Shown here: positions 33,296 to 42,121 of the stretch, in pieces
How the letters are laid out: each line of letters opens with the position of its first letter
How positions within the stretch are numbered: position 1 is the stretch's first letter
Source: a virus
Strand: one strand, 5' to 3'
IMG/VR virus record: IMGVR_UViG_3300008267_009226
Location: 1 to 64,000 of that record
Length of the DNA stretch: 64,000 nt
Notes under the pieces: model-generated
What the model saw: the letters and a program-made list of their open reading frames with translations, nothing else
Database searches by the model: none
What the model was told of the DNA's origin: nothing
Position numbers and translations under genes: made by a program

Positions 33296-33908
33296 GATAA
33301 AAAAAAAATTCATCTCAAAAGATGAAGTAGACCAAATAGTAAAATGGATTGATTCTGTTAATCATAGTGGTAACAATAGTAATCACCACCTAACAGAATT
33401 ATCCAAAACGCTTAATGGTAAATCTTTTATGTTTGACATTTCCAATACACCTTTAACAAATTATATTACAAAATTTCAATCAATATCCGATGTTTCAAAA
33501 GAACATCTACCTAATTTTATATATAATTTAATAAATAAAATTTCTGAAGAATTTAATTTTCCAAAAGATAACATTTTTTTACAAGCGGTTGATATGAGTA
33601 AAGGTGGAAAAATAAATCCACATTATGACGCATCACTTGACGGTTACATAAACTATAAATGTAATATAAGTGTTTTATCTGACAATTATAATTTTTTTGT
33701 TGACAAAGAATCTATCCACATTGAAGAAACCGATTTATATGGTTTTGAAGCTTCACTCTATAAACATTGGACAAACGAGTTCAATTCAAGAAGGGTATTC
33801 TTAAGTTTTGGATTTATAGTACCATATAATGTGGTTGGGAGGACTGAAGATGACCCAAGAGTAAGACTCAGTAAAAGAATAGCTAAACATTTTCAAAATC
33901 TCAGTTGA
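33267..33908 (+). CDS. 2-oxoglutarate/Fe(II) oxygenase (prolyl-hydroxylase-like)
   Basis: The 213-residue protein has the double-stranded beta-helix iron site. H119-x-D121 is in GGKINPHYDASLDGY, the distal His167 is in ASLYKHWTNEF, and the 2-oxoglutarate-binding Arg176 is in NSRRVFLSFGFIVPY. The open frame has no ATG near its start. Either TTG at 33267 (overlapping the previous gene) or ATA at 33297, giving IKKKFISKDEV directly after the previous TAA, may be used. I cannot decide. The family hydroxylates proline, asparagine or small molecules. Next to Thr-Pro-rich fibre genes, proline hydroxylation of the stalks is an attractive guess. Confidence 0.78.
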   Translation: MENTELETCKIKKKFISKDEVDQIVKWIDSVNHSGNNSNHHLTELSKTLNGKSFMFDISNTPLTNYITKFQSISDVSKEHLPNFIYNLINKISEEFNFPKDNIFLQAVDMSKGGKINPHYDASLDGYINYKCNISVLSDNYNFFVDKESIHIEETDLYGFEASLYKHWTNEFNSRRVFLSFGFIVPYNVVGRTEDDPRVRLSKRIAKHFQNLS

Positions 33909-33948
33909 TAAGAGTAATTTTTACTCCTATATTTTATTTGAAGGTAAA

Positions 33949-33966
33949 TGTCGACCTAACTCGACA
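33949..33966 (+). promoter_or_regulatory. Candidate translational operator hairpin before DNA polymerase
   Basis: TGTCGA (33949-33954) and TCGACA (33961-33966) pair perfectly around the loop CCTAAC, ending 23 bases before the polymerase ATG. The loop shares UAACU with the T4/RB69 gp43 operator loop, where the polymerase represses its own translation. The position and loop similarity suggest autoregulation, but this is inference. A second 6-bp hairpin, GAGTAA/TTACTC with loop TTT, lies at 33912-33926. Confidence 0.4.
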
Positions 33967-33989
33967 GCAAATACACCAAAATAAAATAT

Positions 33990-36821
33990 ATGATTTCACA
34001 AGAAGAGATTCAAAAGTTCCTTGAAGGGAATGACCCAGAAGAGTACATCGTATCAATAGAGTACGATTACGCATCCGACAAAATTTTTAAAATCAAAGAA
34101 GTCCCTGACAAAGGTAAATCTATTGTCAAAGATAACCTTATTGCATTTGCATGGGTTGGTGATTTACGTGGTTTAAACTTTTATAGTAATTCTAAAGGAT
34201 TACAAAAAGAGGCAATGTCTAAATATGGTATTGTAATTGAGAAGTTACGTACCGATGGTAATGAAAGATTAGAAAGGGGTTTAACTTTTATGGTTAAATC
34301 CCTTAAAGGATATAGAACACTCATTCAGTTTTTTAGAGACGGAGGAATAGACCCTTGGGGTGAAAAAACAAAAGATAAAATAATGGTTCTACCGCCTGTA
34401 GAACAATACCTCATCTCAAAAGAAAAAAGGTTATTCAAAGGATTCGAGGAATACAACGATATCACGAGGTTTGTATTCGACTTGGAAACTACCGCTTTAG
34501 AACCAAAAGACGGTAGGATATTTATGATAGGTATGAAAACTAACAAAGGTTTTCTTAAAGTAATTGAGTGTAAAGACGAAGATGAAGAAAGAAGAGGACT
34601 TGTTGAGTTTTTCAGGACAATAGAAGAAATTAAACCATCAATCATATCAGGTTACAACTCAGCGAACTTTGACTGGTATTGGATTTTTGAGAGATGTAAA
34701 GCTCTAAACTTGGATATCAAAAAACTTAATACATCTCTTAATTCAAACAAACCAATATCCCAAAAGGAGTCAATGTTAAAATTAGCAAATGAAGTTGAGA
34801 AATATAATCAAGTTCAGATGTGGGGTTATAACGTAATTGATATTCTACACTCAGTTCGTAGAGCACAAGCAATCAATTCTAATATCAAAGAAGCGGGACT
34901 TAAGTACATTACAAAGTTTATTGATGCGGAAGCAAAAGACCGTATCTATATTGACCATACCAAGATTGCCCCCATGTATTCTAATAAAAACGAATATTGG
35001 TTAAACATTCAAAATGGTGGTTATAAAAAAGTTGGTATTGATACCAAGATTGATGAGGTTTGTGAAAGAAGAAATGACATATATATCAAAACAACAGGTG
35101 ACGATATTGTAGAGAGATATCTTGACGATGACTTGGAGGAAACCCTACTTGTTGATGAGGAGTTCAATCAAGGAACTTTTCTTCTCGCCTCACTTGTACC
35201 AACAACATATGAAAGAGTTTCAACAATGGGAACTGCGACATTATGGAAAATGTTGATGTTAGCATGGTCTTACAAACATGGACTTGCAATCCCTGCTAAA
35301 AACGAGAAGAGAAACTTTGTTGGTGGTTTGTCAAGGTTAATCAGAACAGGATATTCAAGGAACGTATTAAAACTTGACTACTCTTCACTATACCCATCTA
35401 TTCAGTTGGTTCATGATGTATTTCCCGAATGCGATATAACAGGTGCGATGAAAGGTTTGTTATCACATTTTAGAACAACCCGTATTATGTATAAGAATTT
35501 GGCTGAGGAATATGCGAGTATTGACAAGAAGAAGTCACTTTCTTTTGACAGAAAACAGTTACCAATCAAAATCTTTATCAATGCATTCTTTGGTTCATTA
35601 TCTGCACCACAAGTATTTCATTGGGGTGACATGGATAAAGGTGAGATGATTACTTGTACAGGAAGACAGTATCTAAGAATGATGATTCATTTCTTTATGG
35701 ATAGAGGATATACTCCACTTGTGATGGACACGGATGGTATTAACTTCTCTGTTCCCGATGGTGTAGAAAGTAGAAGATACATTGGTAAGGGACTTAATTG
35801 GAAAGTTAAGGAGGGTAAAGAATATGTAGGTGAAGAAGCTGATGTGATGGAGTTTAATGACTTAGCAATGAGAGGTGAAATGGCACTTGATACTGATGGA
35901 CAGTGGCCCGCCTGTATTAACTTAGCAAGAAAGAACTACGCCCTTATCACAGGTAAAGGTAAAATCAAACTTACAGGTAACTCAATCAAATCTAAAAAGA
36001 TGCCAAAGTATATTGAGGTATTTTTAGATAAAGCGATTAAAATGTTACTTGATGGTGATGGTAAAGGATTTGTAGAATACTATTATGAATACCTACAAAG
36101 AATATTCGATCAAAAAATTCCTTTGGCTCAAATTGCAAACAAGTCAAAAGTCAAACAATCTATTGACGATTATATTGCAAGAAGTAAAACCAAGACAAAG
36201 GCGGGGGCTTTAATGTCAAGACAAGCACACATGGAACTTGCAATCAGAGAAAACTTAAATGTGAATCTTGGTGATATTATCTATTACGTTAACAATGGAA
36301 CTAAGGCATCACATGGAGACGTTCAAAAAGTTAACAAACCTAAAAAAGGATGGACACAAGAACATTTAGATAGTTATTTTGACGGATATGGTACATACCC
36401 TGAAGATAACATGGATTCAATAATCCAATTAAATTGTTATAGATTAGACCCAACAGATTTAGAAAACAATCCTGATATGTTAGGAGAATATAACATTCAA
36501 AGAGCAATTGCGACTTTTAACAAAAGAGTAGAACCGTTACTTGTTGTTTTTAAACAAGAGGTTAGAAAATCTTTATTGATTAAAAATCCAGAAGACAGAC
36601 CTTTCTTCACAACTGAACAATGTGAGTTAATTAATGGACAACCTTTTGAGGAGGGAGACCAAGACAAACTGGAAGATGTGATGCAAATATCAGATGAAGA
36701 AATGGTTTTTTGGGATAAGGTTGGTGAATCACCATTCCATATGTATAGATTGGCAGACCCATTTATGTTAAAATTCTTAGGAGAAGAAGAATTAAGACAT
36801 TTTGAGACCGTCGGAGGATAG
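33990..36821 (+). CDS. Family B DNA polymerase (T4 gp43-like)
   Basis: The 943-residue replicative polymerase has a proofreading domain with ExoI FVFDLETTALE (Asp164, Glu166), ExoII SGYNSANFDWYWI and an ExoIII-type NVIDILHSVRRAQ. The polymerase domain has motif A LKLDYSSLYPSIQ (Asp463), motif B KIFINAFFGSLSAP (Lys527, Gly535) and motif C VMDTDGINFS (Asp580, Asp582). All catalytic acids are present. The length is close to the 898 residues of T4 gp43. No TATTTATA promoter lies in front, as expected for an early or middle replication gene. Its 3' end overlaps the convergent minus-strand gene by 30 bases. Confidence 0.96.
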   Translation: MISQEEIQKFLEGNDPEEYIVSIEYDYASDKIFKIKEVPDKGKSIVKDNLIAFAWVGDLRGLNFYSNSKGLQKEAMSKYGIVIEKLRTDGNERLERGLTFMVKSLKGYRTLIQFFRDGGIDPWGEKTKDKIMVLPPVEQYLISKEKRLFKGFEEYNDITRFVFDLETTALEPKDGRIFMIGMKTNKGFLKVIECKDEDEERRGLVEFFRTIEEIKPSIISGYNSANFDWYWIFERCKALNLDIKKLNTSLNSNKPISQKESMLKLANEVEKYNQVQMWGYNVIDILHSVRRAQAINSNIKEAGLKYITKFIDAEAKDRIYIDHTKIAPMYSNKNEYWLNIQNGGYKKVGIDTKIDEVCERRNDIYIKTTGDDIVERYLDDDLEETLLVDEEFNQGTFLLASLVPTTYERVSTMGTATLWKMLMLAWSYKHGLAIPAKNEKRNFVGGLSRLIRTGYSRNVLKLDYSSLYPSIQLVHDVFPECDITGAMKGLLSHFRTTRIMYKNLAEEYASIDKKKSLSFDRKQLPIKIFINAFFGSLSAPQVFHWGDMDKGEMITCTGRQYLRMMIHFFMDRGYTPLVMDTDGINFSVPDGVESRRYIGKGLNWKVKEGKEYVGEEADVMEFNDLAMRGEMALDTDGQWPACINLARKNYALITGKGKIKLTGNSIKSKKMPKYIEVFLDKAIKMLLDGDGKGFVEYYYEYLQRIFDQKIPLAQIANKSKVKQSIDDYIARSKTKTKAGALMSRQAHMELAIRENLNVNLGDIIYYVNNGTKASHGDVQKVNKPKKGWTQEHLDSYFDGYGTYPEDNMDSIIQLNCYRLDPTDLENNPDMLGEYNIQRAIATFNKRVEPLLVVFKQEVRKSLLIKNPEDRPFFTTEQCELINGQPFEEGDQDKLEDVMQISDEEMVFWDKVGESPFHMYRLADPFMLKFLGEEELRHFETVGG

Positions 36822-37136
36822 TATATACCAATTACCTTCTACGAACTGAAATTGTACGCAAGCTCCTTTTTCCAAAAGGAGCTCATCCCATTCCTCATCA
36901 ATTAAACCTGTGTCTGATTTAACTAAAACTTGAGTCAATGACTTTATTATTATTCTTTTAGTTATAATTGAGTTTAAAGTAACTTCGGATGAATCCACTC
37001 CTCTTACAATTAATAAGTTTTCATCTCTAGTCCAATACTCTTTAGCGGAAATAATAACCGCCTTGTCATCAATTTTAGGAATATCAATTGTGTTTTGATA
37101 CCTAATAACATTTTTTCTTTGTGGTATATTTGTCAT
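36792..37136 (-). CDS. Small beta-rich virion-type protein
   Basis: The 114-residue protein is not confidently recognised. It is mostly beta strand, with IITKRIIIKSLTQVLVKSDT and a C-terminal VQFQFVEGNWYILSSDG, a pattern common to small phage head-decoration or fibre proteins. Its start overlaps the end of the neck-like gene upstream and its stop lies inside the 3' end of the polymerase gene on the other strand. It is co-transcribed with the neck gene from the motif at 38271. Confidence 0.55.
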   Translation of the reverse strand: MTNIPQRKNVIRYQNTIDIPKIDDKAVIISAKEYWTRDENLLIVRGVDSSEVTLNSIITKRIIIKSLTQVLVKSDTGLIDEEWDELLLEKGACVQFQFVEGNWYILSSDGLKMS

Positions 37137-38257
37137 ATTACGTATATTTGTCTTGGCATAGCTCTAAACTTCAAAGTCTTGTTAAGATTTTCAGCAATTA
37201 ATGCCTCTCTTTCTAAAACTTTATCAGGTCTAAGTCTTGTTAATCTTCCTTCAGCTCCTGTCAACTCCTCAAGTAATTTAGTTTTTTCGTCTTTACCTTC
37301 TGTTGCTAAAGTTGCATAATCCATAGTTAGGTCACCATCAGGAGTTTTCAAATTACCACTAAATTTACCTCTAACTTTTGATAATAGTTCTTTTGCTGAA
37401 GCAACAAACCATCTTCTAACCCAAATTTGAGAAGGATTATTTAAATCGTTCCAACTTATTTTATCAAAAGGTACATCCGAAGGAAGTTTTATAATGTCAG
37501 GATTATCTTTTAAACATTTATCTCTATCAGCATCGTTTGTGTCGTAATACCAATACCAAACTTTACCTTTCATCAAAGTTGAGTTACCAAAATCAAATTT
37601 ACCTCCAGGTGTATTCATTAAGTGTATACCTTTTTTTCCGTTAGGTAGTGCGGTCACACGATAAGTTAAGTCACCAGCAATTATTCTTTTTTGTATATTT
37701 ATTTCTTGCATTCTCAACAACATATCAAATGCTGGCATTAAGAAATAACTACCTGACACGTTACCAACTTGTGCGTATCCTGCAGGTCCTGATATACCAC
37801 CACCAGCAATACCTCCAAAGGCCCAAGGATCGAACAGAAGGTTATTCATTTCTGGTGGAGTAAACCACAACAATTCGTTTAATTCTCGACCCGCAGGTAT
37901 CTCATAAATTTGTTGTCCTCGTTCTAATTGAATATAATCTTTTTTTAGTACCCAATCACCTCCGGCTTGCAAACCTACAATTTTTGAATACGCATAAGTA
38001 TATCTTGTTTCGTAATCCAAACTTTTAGTCATGAAGGCATTTGTTAAAGATTGGGTTTCAACGTTTAATCCCCATAAACTTGTCCATTGACTTTCAGTCA
38101 ACCATTCTTGTATGTATTGCGAATAGTCCTCAATGGAGAATTCCAAAAGAGTGTCAAGTTGCTCATCTTCTAATTCAACTGACCTAAGTGGAGCACCCAA
38201 TACGTGTCTTACTCTTTTGTAGAGTTTTTCTCTTTCTTCATTGCTTATAATAGACAT
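37133..38257 (-). CDS. Neck protein, gp13-like (putative)
   Basis: The 374-residue protein begins with a helical bundle, REKLYKRVRHVLGAPLRSVE, then LEDEQLDTLLEFSIEDYSQY and WLTESQWTSLWGLNVE. This is the connector-type opening seen in T4-like gp13 neck proteins. A central Gly-rich segment (GGIAGGGISGP) and a C-terminal KEL, VRRWFVASAKELLSKVRGKF helix follow. T4 gp13 has 309 residues, so this is somewhat longer. It would sit between the portal and the tail. A TATTTATA motif (read on the minus strand, 38271-38278) lies 14 bases before the ATG. Confidence 0.6.
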   Translation of the reverse strand: MSIISNEEREKLYKRVRHVLGAPLRSVELEDEQLDTLLEFSIEDYSQYIQEWLTESQWTSLWGLNVETQSLTNAFMTKSLDYETRYTYAYSKIVGLQAGGDWVLKKDYIQLERGQQIYEIPAGRELNELLWFTPPEMNNLLFDPWAFGGIAGGGISGPAGYAQVGNVSGSYFLMPAFDMLLRMQEINIQKRIIAGDLTYRVTALPNGKKGIHLMNTPGGKFDFGNSTLMKGKVWYWYYDTNDADRDKCLKDNPDIIKLPSDVPFDKISWNDLNNPSQIWVRRWFVASAKELLSKVRGKFSGNLKTPDGDLTMDYATLATEGKDEKTKLLEELTGAEGRLTRLRPDKVLEREALIAENLNKTLKFRAMPRQIYVI

Positions 38258-38270
38258 AATGATTGTTTTT

Positions 38271-38278
38271 ATATAAAT
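38271..38278 (-). promoter_or_regulatory. Late-promoter-like octamer TATTTATA (minus strand)
   Basis: Read on the minus strand, it ends 13 bases before the gp13-like neck gene ATG. Confidence 0.55.
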
Positions 38279-38281
38279 ATT

Positions 38282-39376
38282 TCAATTATCTATTCGGGAC
38301 AAAAATAGTTCATTAACAAAATCCCAATTTACATGATTCCAAAAGTTTTTGATATATTCATCTCTTTTATTTTGGTATTTTAAATAATATGCGTGTTCCC
38401 ATAAATCAAGTCCCAAGACAGGATATCCCCCTCCTTTTATAATATTCATCAGAGGATTGTCTTGATTTGGTGTGGATATAATTTTTAATTTTTTATTTTT
38501 TGTAATTATCAACCAACACCATCCTGAACCAAACCTTTTTTTGGACTCTTCGTTGAACTCATCTTTCATTTTTTTAATATTACCGAAATCCTTATTAATC
38601 TTTTCAAGAATCTCTTTTTTAGGGACTTGTTTTTTTGGTGATAACATTTTCCAAAACAGAGCGTGATTAAAAGCACCTCCAGCATTATTTCTTACAACAT
38701 CATCATATTTACTAACCGATAAAATAATTTCTTCTAATTCTAAATCACCATATTTTTTATCCGATAAAGCATCGTTTAATTTTTTTACATAACCCTTATA
38801 ATGTTTATTATAATGTATGTTCATTGTTTTTGGGTCAACAAAATTTCTTAATGATGAATATGAATAAGGTAATTTTTCTATTCCTATTTTTTTCATTTCA
38901 TTTATAAATTCATTCCTTAATTTTTCCCCATCTATTAATAATATTTGCTCTTGTAATAAATTTATTTTATTTTGTATTGGTTTAACCTCTTCATAAATTA
39001 TTCCATCCATGTTAGGATTTTTTGATTCAAATTTTTTTAAAAGAGAACCAGCTAATGCATTTGCTTCGTTTTCATTTTTTCCACCAATGTCTGGACCTCT
39101 TTCTCTCCCTAATACATTTCTTTGATATACATGAATCCATTCGTGAGCCATAGTTCTCAGAATGTCTCTATTCATTCTATTATTAATTAGTATTTTAATT
39201 CCTTTTTTTACGTGTTGACTACCAGTTGTCATTTTACCGATACGTTCACCAACAAATGAAATTATTAAATCATCTTTTAAACCATAGTTTTTTTGTAAAA
39301 ATTTACAAAAATCTTTAAATAGATTTTTTTGTTTTGTATTTAACTTACATTTTATATTTTTAAAAGTAACATTCAT
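38282..39376 (-). CDS. Metallopeptidase fused to Fe/Mn superoxide dismutase
   Basis: I start at the second in-frame candidate, an ATG four bases after a TATTTATC motif; the longer frame begins with TTG. In the resulting 364 residues, about 1-125 form a zinc metallopeptidase-like domain with MAHEWIHVYQ (HExxH, His78, Glu79, His82) and a downstream ENEANALAGSLLKKF helix. Residues about 165-364 form a full iron/manganese superoxide dismutase with NIHYNKHY (His188), NNAGGAFNHALFW (His238), FGSGWCWLI and LGLDLWEHAYYLKYQNKR (Asp324, His328). All four metal ligands are present. It would dismute superoxide. Its late-type promoter and neck-gene neighbourhood suggest it may be carried in the virion. 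Confidence 0.88.
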   Translation of the reverse strand: MNVTFKNIKCKLNTKQKNLFKDFCKFLQKNYGLKDDLIISFVGERIGKMTTGSQHVKKGIKILINNRMNRDILRTMAHEWIHVYQRNVLGRERGPDIGGKNENEANALAGSLLKKFESKNPNMDGIIYEEVKPIQNKINLLQEQILLIDGEKLRNEFINEMKKIGIEKLPYSYSSLRNFVDPKTMNIHYNKHYKGYVKKLNDALSDKKYGDLELEEIILSVSKYDDVVRNNAGGAFNHALFWKMLSPKKQVPKKEILEKINKDFGNIKKMKDEFNEESKKRFGSGWCWLIITKNKKLKIISTPNQDNPLMNIIKGGGYPVLGLDLWEHAYYLKYQNKRDEYIKNFWNHVNWDFVNELFLSRIDN

Positions 39377-39380
39377 TAAT

Positions 39381-39388
39381 GATAAATA
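39381..39388 (-). promoter_or_regulatory. Late-promoter-like octamer TATTTATC (minus strand)
   Basis: Read on the minus strand, TATTTATC ends 4 bases before the ATG I choose for the metallopeptidase-SOD gene and lies right after the terminator at 39398-39422. It supports the shorter start over the TTG start. Confidence 0.5.
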
Positions 39389-39397
39389 TTCTTTAAA

Positions 39398-39422
39398 CAA
39401 AAAAACCTCGTTAGACGAGGTT
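39398..39422 (-). terminator. Rho-independent terminator
   Basis: On the minus strand the stem AACCTCGT and ACGAGGTT (39415-39422 and 39404-39411) with a CTA loop is followed by a run of T. It ends the small gene at 39448-39750 just before the promoter of the SOD fusion gene, so the two are separate transcription units. Confidence 0.85.
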
Positions 39423-39447
39423 AGTTGTTTTGGTTTAATAACAGATT

Positions 39448-39750
39448 TTAGTATCTATTTCTATAATATCTTCTTCGAGACTCTGACATTTCACCCATTG
39501 AATCCATTGGGTTTTCTAATGGTTCATCTGATTGTTGAGATAATTTTTCAAACAATTTTACAAACTCAGGTGCTGGTAAAGTTTTAAATGCTTCTGTTGA
39601 ACATTTTTGGAAGTCCAATCTTTCTGGGTCACATCCAGGTATGTTACTGTGAGTTTTTAGTAACTCAACATCTGCCGATAAATTTACTTCCTCTTCTTTA
39701 ACTATTCTTCTTAAAAGTCTTTCTAATTTTCTTTCGTTCAATCTATTCAT
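39448..39750 (-). CDS. Small hypothetical protein, helical N-terminus
   Basis: The 100-residue protein begins MNRLNERKLERLLRRIVKEE, a basic amphipathic helix, and continues with a polar acidic body and a SESRRRYYRNRY tail. I do not recognise a family. It has its own TATTTATA motif (39764-39771 on the minus strand) and its own terminator, so it is a late single-gene unit and likely a minor virion or scaffold-related protein. The helix resembles the short N-terminal targeting peptides of T4-type inner-head proteins (weak inference). Confidence 0.6.
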   Translation of the reverse strand: MNRLNERKLERLLRRIVKEEEVNLSADVELLKTHSNIPGCDPERLDFQKCSTEAFKTLPAPEFVKLFEKLSQQSDEPLENPMDSMGEMSESRRRYYRNRY

Positions 39751-39763
39751 AACAATTTTTTAT

Positions 39764-39771
39764 TATAAATA
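39764..39771 (-). promoter_or_regulatory. Late-promoter-like octamer TATTTATA (minus strand)
   Basis: A perfect octamer on the minus strand ends 13 bases before the small gene that starts at 39750. Confidence 0.55.
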
Positions 39772-39791
39772 GTATAATCATTTAAAAAAAA

Positions 39792-41594
39792 TTAACGTAA
39801 ATTAATTAAATTTAAAATTTCTTCTACGACATCTATTGAGTCAGAAACTTCATCCCCCATTACAGTTCCTATGATTTTCTTCTTCTTATTTAGTATGTCA
39901 TATATTGCACCTTCTATTGTGTTCTCAAATATAGGATAATAAACTAATACATTATTTTTTTGTCCATATCTATAAGCTCTATCTTCTGCTTGTGCGTGTT
40001 CTGCGGGAACAAAAGATAAGTCATTCATAATAACAACTTCAGCTGCCGTCAACGTAAGTCCAACACCTGCCGCTTTCAAATTACCAACAAAAACTTTAAT
40101 TTTTTCATTATCTTGGAATTGATCTACCGCATATTGTCTTTGAACTTTATTACAACTCCCATCTAAATAAACTGACTGTTTACCAAAATGATTATGGATT
40201 AATTGTAGAGTGTCTGTAAAGTTTGTAAAAATAATGACTTTCTTTCCTTGTTCTATAATATTTTCGGCAAATTCAATTGTTTGTCTTACTTTTTCATTTG
40301 CAATTACCTTTCTTACTTTCATAAGTTTAGAAAACTGAATGGTAAGTGATGACGATTCTTCTTTACGATTATCTAACCATTCGTAATACTCACCCATTAA
40401 ATCTTTATATTCTTTTGATGAGGTTCTCAAATAAACAGGAGTTATGATTTTATCAGGTAAATCCAACACCTCTTCTTTTAATCTACGAAGTATTTGTTTT
40501 GAAGTTCTATCTTTTAATTCCTCAAGATTTGATGCCCCTTGAACGTTCCATACCTTTCTATTCCCCGCCTTAAACTGATATCCCTGACAGTATCGGATAG
40601 CATAAGCCATCCAATTCTGTGCGACGGGACTTTCGATGATACTCAAAAGATTATAATAGTTCATTGGTCGAGAAGTCATCGGTGTTCCTGTTAATAACCA
40701 AACTCTTTTAATTTTTTTAACAAAGTGATTAATTATTTTTGTTCTTTGCGCCTGAGCATTAGACACCATATGTGCTTCATCTAATATTACAAGTTCAAAG
40801 TCGGATTGATTTAATAAAGAATTTTCACTGTCTTTTAAATCATGGAAATTTTTTAAAATATCATAATTTACTATAACAAAATCTGACTCAGTTGAAAACT
40901 TTTTTCCTTCTGAAATAAACACACTCCTATCTGAGTAGTTCTCAATCTCCCTTTGCCAGTTGATTTTAAGTGATGCGGGACAAATAATTAAAATCTTTTT
41001 TGCTCCTGTTTCTAAAGCGGCAATAATTGTAGATGTGGTCTTACCAAGTCCCATATCATCGGCTAATATAAATCTACGAGAACCAACCAATTTTTCTATC
41101 GCTTCTTTTTGGTGTGAAAGTGGAGGACGATGTTCATATTTAGAATAATCAATCTCAACTTTCTCAATTGTGTGAGATTTAATCAATGCCGATTTAGGCA
41201 CCCAAAATTCAGATAGTACGTCCTTTTCGAAAAATTTTCCCCAAATGTGATATGATTTTTCTTTTTCTACTAATAACTTTTCTATATATATTTTTTCAGG
41301 AGTCTGTAAAAGATATTTTTCTTCCGCAAACTTTTTTGCAAAATATGTATCTAACTCAACCCATTTACGAGCAACTTTTGGTGTTACAGTATGGTAATTA
41401 TTAATGTAGTCTGATTGTGTCCTTGTTGGGTAAAATTTTTTATTTGATTCCTTTTTTTGTCTCAAAGATAAAATATAGTTATTTGCACCAGAATAGGTGT
41501 CTAATATTTCTAAAGCTTGATGTTCTATGAGAGGTTTAATATTGTCCAAAACCAATTTTAGATAAAAAATAATAATAAAAAAGATATTTATCAA
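39792..41594 (-). CDS. SNF2-family helicase (UvsW/SMARCAL1-like role)
   Basis: The 600-residue frame has the full SF2 motif set: ILADDMGLGKTTSTII (motif I, about 177-191), ILIICPAS, LVILDEAHMVSNA (motif II, DEAH about 272-275), VWLLTGTPMTSRP (III), KVIIFTNFTDTL (IV), AAGVGLTLTAA (V) and AQAEDRAYRYGQ (VI). It would reanneal or remodel forks in the phage. The start is uncertain, because the frame begins with TTG at 41594 and has no nearby ATG. A downstream TTG around codon 14-16 is equally possible. The gene is divergent from the neck gene at 41606. Confidence 0.9.
   Translation of the reverse strand: MINIFFIIIFYLKLVLDNIKPLIEHQALEILDTYSGANNYILSLRQKKESNKKFYPTRTQSDYINNYHTVTPKVARKWVELDTYFAKKFAEEKYLLQTPEKIYIEKLLVEKEKSYHIWGKFFEKDVLSEFWVPKSALIKSHTIEKVEIDYSKYEHRPPLSHQKEAIEKLVGSRRFILADDMGLGKTTSTIIAALETGAKKILIICPASLKINWQREIENYSDRSVFISEGKKFSTESDFVIVNYDILKNFHDLKDSENSLLNQSDFELVILDEAHMVSNAQAQRTKIINHFVKKIKRVWLLTGTPMTSRPMNYYNLLSIIESPVAQNWMAYAIRYCQGYQFKAGNRKVWNVQGASNLEELKDRTSKQILRRLKEEVLDLPDKIITPVYLRTSSKEYKDLMGEYYEWLDNRKEESSSLTIQFSKLMKVRKVIANEKVRQTIEFAENIIEQGKKVIIFTNFTDTLQLIHNHFGKQSVYLDGSCNKVQRQYAVDQFQDNEKIKVFVGNLKAAGVGLTLTAAEVVIMNDLSFVPAEHAQAEDRAYRYGQKNNVLVYYPIFENTIEGAIYDILNKKKKIIGTVMGDEVSDSIDVVEEILNLINLR
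41585..41592 (+). promoter_or_regulatory. Late-promoter-like octamer TATTTATC
   Basis: A one-mismatch copy ends 13 bases before the gp14-like gene ATG and lies at the start of the divergent helicase frame. Confidence 0.5.
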
Positions 41595-41605
41595 GAAAAT
41601 ACTTC

Positions 41606-42118
41606 ATGAACAATAAAGTTCCTATAACGAGACTTGGTAAGTTTTTTGGTGATAACGACTTCAATTTAGAAATTGGAATGGGTCAAGAGTGGTTAATAGG
41701 TGATATGAATTACACTTGTGTTCTTTATAGAGTTGATAGGACAAAAACTAAAAAGGATGATGTATATGGGGAAACCCTTACTGATGGTATAATATATTTA
41801 CCACCTGTTGAGTTTAATGCGTACATTGGTATTGCCGCTCCCGAAAATAAAATGTTGGGGTCATCTAGAGTTGACCAAGTTGAACCAGGTAATATTACAG
41901 TTTCAGTGTACTTAAAGACATTGGAAGAATTAAATATTGATATTAGTTTTGGTGATTACATTGGTTATTATGAAACTGAAAATTTTGTTAGGTATTACAC
42001 CGTTGTAAATGATGGTAGGGTAGTGTCAGACATAAAACATAATTATAAAGGTTATAAACCTTTTTATAGAACTATAATAGCATCCCCAGTTAGTTCTAAC
42101 GAATTTAGAGGATTGTAA
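41606..42118 (+). CDS. Neck protein, gp14-like (putative)
   Basis: The 170-residue protein has CVLYRVDRTKTKKDDVYGET, FNAYIGIA, FGDYIGYYETENFVRYYTVV and a C-terminal PFYRTIIASPVS. The D-x-VYGE turn followed by FGD-x-I and RYY strands is the pattern of T4-like gp14 neck/head-completion proteins, although T4 gp14 is longer (256 residues). It sits beside the gp15-like gene in the expected T4 order. A TATTTATC motif at 41585-41592 precedes it. Confidence 0.55.
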   Translation: MNNKVPITRLGKFFGDNDFNLEIGMGQEWLIGDMNYTCVLYRVDRTKTKKDDVYGETLTDGIIYLPPVEFNAYIGIAAPENKMLGSSRVDQVEPGNITVSVYLKTLEELNIDISFGDYIGYYETENFVRYYTVVNDGRVVSDIKHNYKGYKPFYRTIIASPVSSNEFRGL

Positions 42119-42121
42119 AAT

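Noticed and set aside
38282-39400. SOD gene as host contamination in the assembly
   Set aside because: It is in a single open frame with the peptidase, flanked by phage-type terminator and octamer, and has the same base composition and codon use as its neighbours.
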